Part shown: positions 1-14,948 of the stretch, piece by piece
Layout: each line of letters starts with the position of its first letter
Position numbering within the stretch: position 1 is the first letter of the stretch
Origin: Lophium mytilinum
Taxonomy: Eukaryota; Ascomycota; Dothideomycetes; Mytilinidiales; Mytilinidiaceae
Length of the DNA stretch: 64,000 bases
NCBI GenBank assembly: GCA_010093605.1
Contig: MU004191.1
Location: 268,949 to 332,948 of the forward strand
Direction: 5' to 3'
Made by a program: the position numbers and the translations under genes
The notes under the pieces: generated by a model
What the model was told of the DNA's origin: nothing
The model's database searches: none
What the model saw: the letters and a program-made list of their open reading frames with translations, nothing else

Positions 1-2759
1 CGTGTAATAGCTAGAGCTTAAATAGGGCATTTTAGGTAGTAATATCTAGAGATTTTATTAGAGAGCTAAGGCCTACTAATATAACTAACTTTGCGGACAA
101 GGCTAACTTAGACTGCTTCCGCTTCTTATTACTTTTAATAATACTACCCTATATTTTATATTTCTTATAGACTTTATACTAGATTAATATCTAATATACT
201 TACTTCTACTTAGCTAATATAGAAGACTTCTTAAATATGCAACTCTATATATTTATAAAAAGCGTATATATTTTAGACTAAGTATCTAAGTAGGTGTTAT
301 TCTTACTATAGTTATTTTAGCCTAGTTATAAAAGACGTTTTGCCTGCAGGTATGCTTTAGAGTTCTCTATTAGTATAAATAAGTTAGCTTCTATCTAGTA
401 CTATATCTTAAAAGCTAGACCTAAGCCAGCTATAATATTTATTTAACTTAAGTAGCCTTTAGGGTTCTTAGTAAAATTAGATACTATCTTACTCTATATA
501 GATATATTATATAGCAGATCTACTAGAAGTATTATAGCCTTCCTCTAAGTAGGTCTAGAGTATTAGTAGCTACTATAGAAAGGCTAGCGGCTATAGTAGT
601 TATCTAGCTTATCTAGCTCTAAATTACTATTATAGTCTACTTAACTAGAGTCTATACTTAATAACTATTTATCTAGGTTAAACTTCTTATTATTTTAATT
701 ATTAGGGAGGCGTTATTAGCAACTAGTATATTAACCTAATCCTTTAGCTATATTAGGTAAATAAGATAAGAAGTTAGGGTATAAGAAAGGTAGATAGAAG
801 GGGGTAGAGTTAGTAGATAGAATAGCGTTATATAGTAATGCGGGTAAGGGCAGGCGGAAGGCTAATAATATTAGATAAACAGCAATAGTAAGTAATAAGT
901 AAGGTAGTTACTTACCTATAAAGTTATAATAGTAGACGCTACTTATAGTATAATTAACCTTAGGATTATACGCGTTAAAAAATAAGGTAACTATAGTAGA
1001 AGATATATAAATCCGCGCGCGCTAGTAATAGAAGTAGCTACTTTTAGTTATACTTTTAAATAGGTATAACATCTATTAAAGAAGTACTTATAGAGCGGTA
1101 CTAGAAATATAGTAAGTGCAGGCAAGCCTAAGGCGTAGAGAAGAAAGTTAGCGTATAAGGGAGGAAGGAGAAAAAGAAGAGAGAGAGAAAAGAGAGAGAT
1201 AGAGGAGGAGGAGAATAAGAGAGGAAAGATAGGTAAGAATAGTAGATAAGAATTAGAATTAAAAGGCTAGATAGAAGGTAAAGTTTAAAGTAGCGCATAA
1301 TTAAGTATATAATTAGTAAACAGGCTATATTATAATATAATAGAAGTAAAGAGTTATATAGCTTAAAAAACTCTACTACCTAATAATTAGTAATAATCGG
1401 CCTCTACCTTAATATTTATCTATACCTATTAGCTTTTAGTAATGCTTAATAGATTAGTAATAACTTCTACCTAATATTACCTTCTACTTACCTAGGTTAG
1501 TTAATATAGGGAGAAAGGCTAATTTCTATATATAGGTGCCCCCCCCTATTATTTAAGTTAGTGTTATAAGCTCTACTAGATTAGCGGCTAATAGGTTAAA
1601 GTCCTTAGAATAGAAAGAGAAGTTAGCTATAGCTATCTAAGAAGGTACTATACTACTTATTATTACCTAAGCTACTACGCGCCTCTCTACCTCTAATAGT
1701 AGCTTATTATCTACTAAAGTTGCGCCCTATAAGCTAGTAGGCAGTAGTACTAATTTATATATCTTCTTACTATCTACTCTTTTTATAAGTATTACTAATT
1801 TAGCTTATACTATAGAATAGCTTACTTACCTACTCTCTCCCTTACTAAATAAGCACCTTTACCCTCTAGCCCCTCTACTAGCGCGTACACTACCTCTATA
1901 TAGAGAACGCCTACTTTAACCTACCCGGGAAGACTAGCGTTACCTACCTATATATTTATTATACTTCTTATCTACTTACTTACTCCCGCTAGCGCTAGGC
2001 TAACTATAGTCTATATTTAACTAGCCTATATATCTTTCTCTCTTATAGCCCTCTACTACTCTAGGCGGCGCTTTCTAGAGGCTCTACTTAGTAGTTTCCG
2101 CTCTCTTTCTATCTCTTACAGCTCGCGCTCTAATAACTAGGTTAGCGCGCTTCTTCTTGCGGATTTAGCCTTTCTAGAAGTAGTAGAATTATATAGTTAT
2201 ATTTTATAGGCCACGCCTCTAGAATATATATAGGTTAGTAATGCTTAGGTTTACCTATTATAGTATACTATAAGGCTAACCCTTAAGTATAGCTTAAAAT
2301 TAGTAGAGGTAGGTTAAAAGTAGATAAGAAAGATAATAGAGTAATACTTAGATATTTAGAGGACTAATTAACTACTATATAGTACCTGCATTCTACTAGG
2401 TAATTTAGCTATTAAATACGCGTTTAGATAAAAGCCTCTTAACGTAACTAATATCTTACTAGACGTAATAGTACTTAGTTCTAATTTAATTATTAGCCTA
2501 ATATTATACCGGCCTTAACTCTAACCCTCTAGAAGGTAGCTACTACTATAGCAACTTACGCCTTTTATAATAATAGCTAATATACTACCAGCGCATATTA
2601 AACTAAAGCTTTAAACTCTTCTAATAACCTACTTACTATTAAATTATAGCCTCTTCTCTAACCCTAACTATTTTATTTAGAATATAAGCGTATCTACCTA
2701 TACTAATACTAACTAACTATTTAAATATATTAGGCCTAACAGTAATATATAGTCTAGAA

Positions 2760-5215
2760 TGGCAAAGGCTAATATACTTTAGATAGAGACTAAGTAGTAA
2801 GTCTAGCTTATGCGCAGTAGTATCTAGACTTAATAGACTAATCTATATATAGAGAGGTTACTACTAAGCCCTTCTTTTAACTCTACTCTAAGGGTGCTAA
2901 CTAATTCTTTAATCTTCTATATAGTATACGCAAAATCTTAGTTATAAGAAATAAATTAAATAAACTATAGGGAGCGGAACTTAAAAAGATACTTACTACT
3001 TAAAAGACTATAATATAGTCTACTAATAGGTTTAAGTCTATAGTAACCTTTAAAGAGAAATATAGCAACCTCTAAAAGCACTAGAGATATACTAAATACT
3101 AACTTAATTCTATAGTAAATATTCTAATCTTAAAAGGCTAAATAGGGGTAATAGATGCCTACGCCCTTACTATTATTCTAATAACCATGCCCAATGCCAC
3201 CCGTGCGGTAAAGCTTGCCAAGGCGCTATAAGACTAAGAGCTACTAAAGTAAGTTATAATTAAGTGCTAATTTAGAATCTCTACTTAGATGCGCCCTAGC
3301 CTACCTACTAATATACCGGGTATATAATAGTGCACTTACTCTTATTATTTTAATCTAGATATATATAAACTATAAAAGGTAGCCTCTATAAATAAGCCTA
3401 AGTACTACTATAACCTTACTATTAAGGGCACTCTTAAGGTTCTTAAGATTCTAGAAGAATACCTACCGCCCTTATTTAGAGGCTAGATAATTAGGTGTAA
3501 TACTAACGCGACCGCTAGTAAAGAGCTAGTAGAGGTCCCTATCTTTCTTACTATTATTCTAACCTAACTAGCTACCCCTGCTAAGCTAGTAAAACCCTAT
3601 AAGAGGTTAATATAGAACGCTATTTACTATATAAGGGTCTAAGATAAATATAAGTCTTATATTAGTCTACCTTAGAATCTATATTCTAAATAGTATATAC
3701 CTATTATCTTATATATAATCTATAGAGAATTAGCTAATAGAAGTCTAGCCTTATAAATATAGCTTATATTTATAGTTCTAGTATTTAGATTACTATATAC
3801 TAATAAGCTATACTAGATTATATTCTATAGCTAAGCGGACTCTCTACTTAATACTGTTTATACTAATAAGAAGTTTAAGGCTATAATAATAGATAGTTTT
3901 ACCTAGATGCACCTAGTTATATCTACGCTAGATACTCTAGAGAAGTTAGCGTCTATAGAAGTATAAGCTAGAGAATTTTACAGCCTTAAGTAGCCCCTAA
4001 ACCTACTATAAACTACACCCCCGCTCCTAGAGTTATAGAAGGCTAAACTTCTTACCTAAACTAATCTACTATTTATTAGAATTATAGAGCACCTACTAGT
4101 GCCCTAGTATAACTACTATACCTACTCTTCTATTAATACTCTAAGTAAGTATATAGACCTAGATTATATTCTTTATTTTAAGATTACTACTTCTAATATA
4201 AAGAAGTAAAGTCTAAATAATAAGCACCGGCATGCTACTTAGACGGCATATAAAAATATTGCCTAGCGTACTATACTAGTTAACTTATTATAGAAATAGG
4301 TTAATACCTAGACTTATAAGAAGTTTTATAAGGTATTATATAACGCAGCTGCTAAAATACTTATAGTATTATCTATAACGCTAAATATAGTAAATATAAT
4401 AAATAATATAGTAGAGAGCTTTATAGACGCAACTAAGCCCCTTTATATATATCTAAATTAGTACTAGGTTCTAATAATAGAGGATTATATACTACTAGAG
4501 AGACTATATACTATTAATATTTCCTACTAAGGCTACTCTAACTAGTTTCTATCCCTGTTTAAGTTAGTATAGATTATAGTTAAGCGAGTTTATAACTTTA
4601 AGATAACTAGTAGACCGGAAGGGCATAGTAAATATAATATTAAGAATATCCTTAGGTACTATACTAAGGTACTAGATAAGTTTAAGGCTAGCCGGGCTAA
4701 GGCTAGTAATAGTGCAGAGGGGGATAAATAGAACGCTGCTAAAGTCTACTATATTAATAGTCTAATCTTCTATATAGACTACTATATAGCTAGAGGTTTT
4801 ACTATATTTATCTAAGAACTAATTACTAATAGTACTATTAACTATTATAAAGTAAGTAGCTATTTAGCAGTTAGCTATTACTACTCCGCCTTTAGCTATA
4901 ATAGAAGTAATAACTTCTACTCTAAGTGCAATACTAGTAAAGATAATAATACTAACTAAGATAGTACCTATACGCTATACTCGGGCGATAATAAATTAAT
5001 ACGCCGGCGGCTAACTATCTTAGATTGTATCTATAAGGCTATTCTAGACCTTAAGAACTGCGCTAGACTCCTTAATAGAGATAGTAATAGTAGTAATAAC
5101 TTAAATGCGTAAGATAATTATAGACTATAGAATCCACGCAAAAATAAGCTTAGCTAGAGAATATAGAACTATATAGCTAAAGCGTTAGCTAAAATATAGT
5201 AAGTAGTAGAGGGCT
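2760..5215 (+). pseudogene. Long RIP-riddled relic ORF, unclassified transposon protein
   Basis: A single frame (positions 1 mod 3) stays protein-like for about 800 codons without an obvious frameshift, interrupted only by TAA and TAG. Short readable pieces include ITMPNATRAVKLAKAL at 3,181, EEYLPPLFRG near 3,465 and RRRLTILDCIYKA near 5,005. I do not recognise the family. It lies upstream of the Plavaka relic on the same strand, so it may be a second ORF of a composite element or a separate element. The near-uniform stop type indicates RIP rather than random decay. The exact start and end are unknown. Confidence 0.5.
3186..3236 (+). other. Short patch that escaped RIP
   Basis: About 50 bases retain several CpA and TpG dinucleotides (as in CCATG, AATGCCACC, GCTTGCCAAGG), while the DNA on both sides has almost none. 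The patch is in frame with the surrounding relic ORF and reads as ordinary codons without stops, so it is part of the same former gene rather than an insertion. Confidence 0.6.
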
Positions 5216-7529
5216 ACTATAATTAGGAATAATTAATAATAATTAAAAATAATTAGACATTCTATAGGCGGCCTAGGTAGACTATAGTATAAGAGTTACT
5301 ACTAGCACTAGTTATAGGCGCCGGTAACTTAGATAGAAGGTAGCATCCCCGCTACTAATTTAGAGGTATTAGTAATCTAGAAGTCTTCTATACCTATATA
5401 CTTAATTTAAAATACTAAGTTATTATTATATTTACTATAGGTTATATATATAAATACTAGATAGTAATATATATAGCCTATAAGCTAATATCTTTCTAGG
5501 GCTAAATATCTACTAGCCTAATTTCTAGCACTATTAATAAGGGCTTAATAATTCTTTAGCTTCCCTATTAACCCGGTATAGAATAGAGCCTAGAGTTTTA
5601 CTAGAGTGTTATTATAAAAGTAGCTAAAGAACTTAACCTACTTTTAATGGCGCGGTATAGACTATTAAAGAAAGGCTTAAGTACTTTTATAATCTATAAG
5701 AAGATAGTCCTCTACTCTTACTACTTACTAGTCCTTATAAGTTATCTACTCTCTATCTACCTTATCTTTATTAAGTGTAGTTATTACTAATATATATACC
5801 GCTAATTCTACCGCGTATAAGAGGCTTAAGTAGCTAAATTAGTAATATTATAAAACTCTCTACCTAACTAGCGCCTTCTAGCTATTATCTAATTTTGCGC
5901 CGGCTAAGAGAGACGTAGAGTTTAACCTAGGCTACTTAATGCGCATCTAATATTACTATCTTATAGCTATTCTATAACTAATACTTACCCTAGCGGCTAT
6001 CTTCTTAATAACGCCGGCACTCTTAGTAGATGCCCGTTAACTCTATTCTACTAGACTAGTAATGTATCGCCGCCTAGCGCTCGCCTTATAGAAGGAAGTA
6101 ACGCGCTTAGACTTAGTATCTTCTTCTATATTACCTAGATAGTACTTACCTAGAGTTAAGAGTTCTTTACTATAGCTAGTAACTACGGTAGAAAGTTAGA
6201 TACTAGAAATTAGTAAAAGGTAATACTTACTTTTAATACACGCTATACTATTAGAACTAGGGAAACTAGATATAACTACTAGTATATACTTAAAACTACG
6301 CCTACTATAAAGGTTTATACTAGCTATAAAGAATATAGAAATAATAGAAATAATTATATATAGGCTTTAGAGTTGCAGTTTAAGAAAGTAAGCTATAGTC
6401 TTTAACGCGTAGATATATTAAGGTTCTAGGCTAATAGAATAGCCCGCCCCCTATTAGAATATATTACGTGCTATTAAAGAATAATAAGTACTATATACTA
6501 GCCTATAATCTAATATAATCTATAATAATTACTTATAATCTATAAGTTTCTATATAGGGCTAACTAAATTTAACTAGAAATAGAGTATATACCTTCTACT
6601 AAATATAGATACTACTATAAGTTATTTTAAATACTTAGTGCCCTAAATAAATATATACTATACTATAAAAAGCTTCTTAAAATACTGCAGCAGGTCCCGC
6701 TTACTAATACTAGAACTACTAGATCTATAATCTAGTCTTATATACTCTACGTTATTTAGATAATAGACGGGATATTATTTAGAACGCCTAGATTACTACT
6801 AGTAAGTCTACCTCTACTAGCTAACCTCTATAATAAGATAAAGTATAAGATAAATAGAATAGAGCTATATATCTCTAGTAAACTAAAAGAGTACTAGAGT
6901 CCGCCTTTTATAAATAAAGGCCCTATAAGCTTAATATATAATAACCCGCCGGAGGCTACTAAATTCTATATTCCGCACTAATAAGGCTAACTAATAATAT
7001 TATCTATATTATTGCTATAAGAGGAAGTATATCTCTCTACTAAATTAGGCATGCCTGCAGGGGCGTCTATTAGATAGGCTAATACTAGATAGTAGATATA
7101 AGTATTATTAGAGACCGCTATCCCCCCCGCCTATAAAGGCGGTATTAAAGCTTACTAACTAGTTACTCTATTATAGGGACTAATCCCCCTTCTATCTATT
7201 TTAATTAGCGTTTAACTATACTTTTATATTATAGCTTTAGTAGATTAGCTGCACTAAGAATAATATTAACCTGCTATTTAATAATATCTACCTTAAGAGC
7301 ATATTCTCTAACTTTCTTATATTTACATCGGGCGATTTATAGAATAGTAAACTAGAGAAAATTAAATATAGCGTTAATAATACTAACTATATAGTAGAGA
7401 TGCTATATTTCCTAAGTAAAAAATAAAGCTTAAGTAGAGAGTAGTATCTAGTATACTACTTTAATATAATAGTAGCTATATTATTCCTAATTAGACACCG
7501 CCCTTTCTATAATTACCTTATATTTATAC

Positions 7530-10085
7530 TAGTTTAAGTCTATAATATAGAAGGCTAGTAGGTATATACTAAGTTATATATATTAGACTAGTAGTAGTAG
7601 ACTTAGTTAAAGCTTCTAGCGGGGGCTATAGTAATACCTATCTTACTCTCCGTAGATAAGATATAGCTTATCTAATATTGCGGCGATAAGAGCGTATAGC
7701 TAGTCTATCTAACTATTAGTAACCTAGATAGAACTATATGGCGCTTAAATATATTACCTAGCACTCTACTACTAGGCTTTATACTAAGCACGGCGGATAA
7801 AGGAGACTATCTAAAGTATTAGCTATACTATAGCTCTTTAGGCTATATTCTTAGATATTAGTAAAATTCTTACTAATACTAAGTAGTTTTCTAATATAAA
7901 ATAAGCTATTATAGAATATACTACTAATAGAATTATACTAGAATACAGGGATAGTAAGAATTAAAGGTGCTATCTAGTATTATACAGAATTATAGCTAAT
8001 TATAAAGAATAGAGCCTACTTATAGGTATTAAATTTAGAAAACACTATACTATATACTAGGTACTATTACATTAATATAAAGACCTAGAGACTAAACATA
8101 CTATAAGGTCTTACTACTTAACTATTATTTAGATTAAATAGCAACGTAATAATAAAGAGCGTTTAAAACTTCTACTAAATAAAGTACTATATAATATAGA
8201 GGCTATAGAGCTTAATATAGAGTTATATATATATTCTATAAATAACTTTACTTAGAAATACCCCTATACTAATATCTACTAGATAATAATAATAGATATT
8301 CTATACTAACTATTTACGGGCGTTATTTATAACCTTATTAAATAGGTCTAGCTACTAGTAGCGGAGGTCTACACCCTAGCAATTAGAAGAAAAGATGCCT
8401 ATATTCTAATAGAAAATAAGAGCGGCTTAACCTAGCTAGATAAGTAATTTAAGGACGTGCTGCCTTTCCCGGGTCTATCTATATTTAATAAGAAGAATTT
8501 TAGTAAACTCTTATAGTATACTAGCTCTAAATAAAAGTCTATAGCCCGCTAGCTTATAGTAGTAGTAGCACTACTACTAGAAGTAAAGGCGCTAAATACG
8601 CTCTAGTTTATCTATGCAATACTTAATTTTACTATTCTAGTATAGTATAAAATATATAATAAGGCTACGCTAGAGTATATAGAGCTAGCGATAGCTTAAA
8701 TTAATATATATAAGTTAGAATTTAGGATATTTAGACCTAGAAATAAGAATAGAAACTACGCCTTCTACTACTTAAAATTCTATATTATATAGTACTACGT
8801 TAATTTTATATAGAAATTTAGCGCTATTAATAGCTATAACACTAGCTTAAATAGTAAAGTAAAATACTAACACCTAGTTAAATTACAGTATTAGTTAATA
8901 AACTATAAGGACTTTCTACCCTAGATCTACTAATTAAACTAGAGACTTATAAATAACTAGGCCATAAATAATATACTAAACTACTAATATTACTATCCTT
9001 AACTAGCAGCGATAAGAGATATGCTAATGCAATAGATAATAGTATTAGAAAGTATTAACATCTTAAACTTTAAATAGCCTAGATATAATAATTCCTATAA
9101 AGGCTAAATAGTATACTATCTAAAAGTAAGTATTAAGTATATAGCTAATATAAGCTAGAAGCTAGACTTTATAGCCGCCGCCGCCGTATTTATTTAAGAA
9201 GAGAGGCGTAAGATCTAAGGCTAATATACTAAGCCTAGCAGCCTAGATATATTAGACCCTAATCTATTCTAGGTTAGCTACCTCTAGCTTAAGTTCTATG
9301 CTAGTATTTTATATTAGAAGTAATTAGGTACTAGTAAGAACCTAGAAAGCCTTATAAAAGAAAATCTATAGTATAACCCTAAGTAGTAGAACTAAGAATA
9401 GTAATATAACTATCTATAGGTATAAGAGTATAGCTTAAACTATACTAAAAATAGAAAGACGCGCGTTAGTATTACTAATAGAAGGTTAGTAGAGTAGCTA
9501 TAATTTATAGTAACTATTATAGACTCTATTCTAAAGGGTAAAGATACCCTATAGGCGGTATACTCTAGAGTTTTTATTTACCTTCTAGCGCTAATTAATA
9601 ACGGAAAGCTATATTATATCTATAGCCTAGTAGAGGTAGCTTTTTAGGCTTCTAATAATAGCCGCCGCTAATAAAAGCTAGAAGTATATTAATTCTATCT
9701 ACTACTATAAGTCCTCTAAAGTGCACATATTATACTAGCTACCTTTAGCCCGGACTCTACCTGTTTTTTTATTAATAACTATATTAACTAGAATTAATAT
9801 AATACACTCTATATAAAAGACTAGAAGATAGAGGTATAAGAGATAATAAGGTAGTACTAGCTTAGCAGTTACACTAAAGAGATTAAAGCTACCCTAAGAG
9901 TTAAAGACGCAGTAGAGTTTTTAGTAAAGCGCGCAAGGGTAAAAGTACTTACTAACGCCTCTTTCCTACAACTAAGCCGGTAAATACTAAGAAGTAGTAT
10001 AGTAAAAAGAAGCTATAGCACTAGCAAGCAACGGCGTAGGTAGAAATAAGGCCGCAAGGAAAGATATTCTTAATTTTTCCCTACT
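7530..10085 (+). pseudogene. Plavaka-family transposase relic (RIP-inactivated)
   Basis: At 7,619-7,800 the translation is still recognisable as the conserved Plavaka block (seen as IPILLSVDK, then YCGDKSV, then VYLTISNLDR, with stops between). From about 8,240 a second frame (positions 0 mod 3) continues to about 10,080. It holds further Plavaka hallmarks: QLFTGVIYNLIK-like, DVLPFPGLSIFNKKNFSKL, a RPRNK segment near 8,735, and a YHLVK-type motif near 8,880. Every stop I followed is TAG or TAA, as expected from RIP of Gln and Trp codons. Known family: fungal cut-and-paste DNA transposons with large transposases. The frame change between 7.86 and 8.24 kb may be an intron or an indel. The element ends were not found. 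Confidence 0.72.
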
Positions 10086-12399
10086 ATTAAGAGATAATTA
10101 AGCATTATTTAGCTTTATTAACCTCTAAGGCTAATTAATATAAGATAATAACTATGTACTTTCCTATATAATTTCTATAAAACTAGGTAACGCTAGTATA
10201 CCCCGCTAGCGCTACCTTACTTTACTTTTTAAAATTGCATATTACTACCTTTACCTATTTCCCTTTACTAATAATAGCCGCCTAATTAAATTTACCGGCT
10301 ACTTAAACTTACTACCCCCTAATTACTTTCTTTCCTTAATACTTTATAGTAATTAACCCTAAATAGCGCCTATAGTAAGCACGTTATCTATACTAGAGGT
10401 TCTAGGCTATAGTTAAGTTATAAACCGCTTTCTAGTAGGTTAATACTATAAGATAGAGGTATAAGGTATAAACCTTAATATACTTAAACTATACTTACCT
10501 ATTCTAGTCTAGTTAAACGCGGATAAACCTCTCTCTAAACCGGGTTAGAACTATAAGATACCCTCCGCCTTTACTAGAGCGTATACGTCTAAAGAGGGGG
10601 ATATCTTCTACCTCTATAACTTTAAGCATGTTAGTAATAATACTCTATATTTTAGCCCTATTAAACTAACACCTACAAGCTATATAATATTCTAGCTAAT
10701 AATACTAAGCTAATAGAATAAGTATTTTATTAATTAAAGCTGCACCTATCTATACACAGTTAGAATGTAATTCTCTTATAGCCCTACGCTATAAGATATA
10801 ATACTAAGATAAATTATCTAGAAAAGTTAGTAAGCATTAGCCTACTTAAAGAGGTAAGTAAGTACTCCCTCTTCTATAGATACCTGCTAATATAATATCC
10901 CTTTTCTAGCTATTTAGGTAATACTATTAAGACTCTATTATTTATAATACTTATATATATATATTACCGGGTAAAATACTAATCTTTACTCTTCTAAAAT
11001 TCTTTTATATATACAGTTACGTCTACTATATAGACCTAAATACTAATAAATACTTTAGCCTATAACTATTATCTCCTACTATAATATATATAGATTGCGG
11101 ATCCGCTAGCCTTATAGATAAGTGCACCAGTCTAGACCCGCTCTAACTAAACGCAGCTAACTAGTTAATAATACTTTAAAACCTCTTAAGTAATATCTAT
11201 ATATAATATATTATTAACTATAAATAATAGTTAGACTATAATCTACTAAAGCCTTTTAATCTAGAGGACTTTTAGCACTTAGTTAATCTATATATAATAG
11301 AACTTACTAACTATAGAACTAATTTAAAGATAAGTAAAGCGTTTAAGTTAGAATTTAAGCCTAATATAGATAATATAGAGAAGAAGAATATAGAGATAGA
11401 GATAGGCAAGATAGGTAATATTAAAGTAGAGATAGAGGCAGATAATATAGAGATAGAGGATAGCGGGTAGAAGGCTTCTCTTAAGCGTGCTTAAGTTATA
11501 TAGTAGGTAGTATATATAGTTAGTCTAGACCCCTAAATATAGTAGTTTATTCTATAATAGCGTCTATATTTAAGTATAAGGTATAATAGGGTTTTAAAAA
11601 TATTAATATATAAGTTAATTACTAGCAATTTAATTTTTCTTACTACCTATACGCTTAACCCTTCTCTTTTATAGATTATTAATTATAATTAGAGATTATA
11701 TATATCTCCCTTTTATAATTAGAGTTAGCCCGCTACTTATATTATCTTACCCGTCTTAATTCTATTATACTCCTTCTTATTAAGCAGGGCTACTACTTAT
11801 TTAAATACCGCGCAGGTATATATAAGTTAGTTACACTAGTTAAGATTTACGCCCTATAAACTATTTAAAGTAATACCTAGGGTAGCTAATATTAGGGGCT
11901 ACATTTCTAATAATATTAAGAGGTATTCTATTAGTAGACCTACTACCCTATCTAATAGACCTAAATTCTTTCTCTAATTCTAAAGTAGCATATATTATTC
12001 TTTATCTTTAGGCCCTAACGCTAGAAGACTGCTCTTTATAGAGCCCGGTATTACCCGCAGCTTCTACTCTATTACCTCTAACACTTAATATAATTAATTA
12101 TAATTAGAGATTATTACCCTCTCGCAATAGTATAAAGTCTACCTTAACTATCTAACTTCTTAGGCTACGTAGCATTATCTATTACCTAAGCTAAGGCTAT
12201 AAACCTACTTTACCTAGTAGACGCGCATTATATTATAGCTAGTAAAGACCTTTACCTTCTCTACTAATAACTAAGCAGGCTAGTAAGTAAAATTTAACTC
12301 TAACCTTACTCTTATATATAAGCCTTACTATACTCTTTCTTACTATATTACTAATAGCTTAATAGCCTAAGTTACTATAACCCCGCTACTATAATAGAG

Positions 12400-13900
12400 T
12401 AGATAGCAGTCTACTAGAATAGACTAGTAGACCTTACTATTACTATCTATATTAATAGCTATATAGACTACTTTAAAGCGCTATATACTATATATAGTAG
12501 AGATAATCTAGAGAAAGCTACTATATTTCTCTAGCGCCCTTAGAAAGATATTATAGACTTTAAGATTAAATATAACGCACTTATCTAGTCTATATATAAG
12601 TATTTACTATACCTAGTTCTAAGTTAAGAATTAAATAATATAAAGGGCGGCTAGTCTAATAAGCTAGAGATAAAAACTATGCCGGAGGTAGTAAAGAAGG
12701 CCTATAGAAAGGGCTCTAAAAGCTTCTTTATTAAGAATTAGGCCTATATAAATCTATCTACTACTTCCCCACCTATATCTACTAACTATTTACTAGTATA
12801 AGAAGCTTATAGTACCTATAGTTCTAGATAAGAGCGGCTTTAAATACTCTAGAGGTAAAGAAGGTATAGTAGTATAGCTGCGTAAGGGCTATAGACTCTA
12901 AGTTAATATATCTATAAATACGCTTAATATTACTAGTAGTATAGCACTAATTATATATATAAGCTATACTTTAATACCTACCCTACTAAGTATATTCTAA
13001 TCTATACTTATTAATATAGATGTTAGAAAGACCTTCTACTACTACTAAGACCTAAAATATACGCCGCTGCTATATATAAGAAGATTATATATTTACTAAC
13101 CTGCATTTAGTTCTCTTACTAATGCGTGCCTACTTTATTAACTCTAAAGATAGTTCTATATTTAAAGTTAGCCTTATAAACCTAATATTATTCTACTTAA
13201 ATTACGCCGCCTTAGGTAAGGCTATTAGCTACTATGCAGCTACATCTAGGGAGAAAGGGGAGAAAGATAACTATAACCTCTAACTAGAAGTCTAAATTTA
13301 TACTAAGCACATCCTTATAGTTAAGCTGTAGATCTTAATATTCTAGAAGACTAGAAGCGTATAAGCGGCGCTATTATTACTAGAGACCTATATCTTTATA
13401 GATAAGCTATAGACCTTAATACGCTAGAAGACTAGAGGTATATAAGAGGCGCTATTATTGCCGGAGACCTTAGTAATAGCTAAGGCTAAAGAGAAGAACT
13501 TAGAAATAGTAGTATTAGAATAAGAGACTTAAGATGCAACCTTAAAGAATAAATATAAAGCACTATCTAATAAACTAGAGCCTATAGATCTTATAGAAGA
13601 TAAAGATAAATTAGATATATACTACTTTAATAATAGAAAAAACTAGGTAGAGAAAGTTAACTAGAATAAAGAAAATACTATAAAGAAGGTATTATTTATA
13701 GGAGACCTAGATAGCTTAGAGGTAGCGGAGGCGGCCTTATATAAGGCTAAAATAGGCCTAATTATAGCTTAGACTAGCATTAAGAAGGCCTTAGAAATTA
13801 TGCGTACTTACATAGTAAGGGATAAAGAGAAGAATACTAACTCTACTATCTTTTACTTCTCTAATATTATCTAAGAGACGCCTAAAAGTAGATATAGAAG
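12400..13900 (+). pseudogene. Retroelement-like relic: possible gag plus coiled-coil frame
   Basis: Around 12,400-12,580 one frame shows DYFKALYT and DNLEKATIF, resembling capsid/gag domains of fungal LTR elements. From about 13,310 to 13,890 another frame reads as a Lys/Glu/Leu-rich, probably coiled-coil protein with stops only at Gln-type positions. It contains an imperfect ~80-bp direct repeat (13,325-13,400 and 13,405-13,480). No reverse transcriptase or integrase motif was identified, so the LTR assignment is tentative; a non-autonomous element is possible. Confidence 0.35.
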
Positions 13901-14842
13901 GCGTATATACTTAGTATAGTAAGTACCTTCTTAAGAAATTACTAATTTTCTAGTATATATATAGGTAGAAAGCGGCCTTAAATAGAACTATATAAGTCTA
14001 CCTATATATACTTTCTATATACCTTCTATACTCTTACACTGCTACTAAGTTAACTTTTAATAAATGTATAGCATGTATATATACCTTATATCTTAAAGCC
14101 TACCTCCGCCCTAAGCTCTAACTTAGAAACTACTTATCTACCTACTTCTAATATAAACCCCCTAAACTACACGCGCTTAAAAATACTACTAGTCTTATAA
14201 TACCTATTTAGAGATATTCTATAGTTATAATACCTAGCGCGTTAAGCTATAATATAAGGGATTAAACCTAAGGCTAATTAAGAATAACTATTAGTAATAA
14301 TAGCGCACTACTATAAAGACGCACTTATATAAGATTCTAATAGTATACTTAAGAAAAAAGTATATAGTAACTATTAGTTAAAATACATGCGCCTAAGTTT
14401 TAAATTTCTAGCGCCTGCCCGCATATATAATAGAACTATTCTCCTCTATTCTATAGATATAAAAGCCTGCCCTATATCTCTTTCTCTATACTATAGAGTA
14501 GTAGAAGGTAGTAAGAGTTAAAAAGGTAGAAGAGTTATAGTAGAGATTAACTTAAGGCTAACTATTTAAAATATAGCGGGTATTAAAATTATATATACTA
14601 ATAAATTATAGTAGAGGCTAAAGCTAGTAGAAACTTATTTAAGAAGCTAGAATATAGAGAATAAGAGGCAGTACGTAGGTATAGCTTACTAATAGTATCT
14701 ACTATAATAGAAAGCTAATAGCGCACTAATATTTAGGTTAGTAGTTAAACTAGCATAGTTCTATAGAGCTATATTAGGTAAAGATAATATACTCTAGTAT
14801 TACTAGCTTATATTATCTACTAAGCTTCTCTATCTCTTCTAC

Positions 14843-14948
14843 TCTACTCTATAAGCTTTTTTATCTACTAGGTTTCTCTATTCCTCCCGCTCTACTCTAT
14901 AGAATTTTTTTTCTACTAAGTTTCTCTATCCCTCCCGCTCTACTCTAT
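14843..14948 (+). repeat. 48-bp tandem repeat inside the inverted-repeat arm
   Basis: The marker TCTACTCTAT recurs at 14,843, 14,891 and 14,939, giving a 48-bp period over about two and a half units. The mirrored copy is at about 60,547-60,652 in the right arm, so the repeat predates the duplication of the element. Confidence 0.7.
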
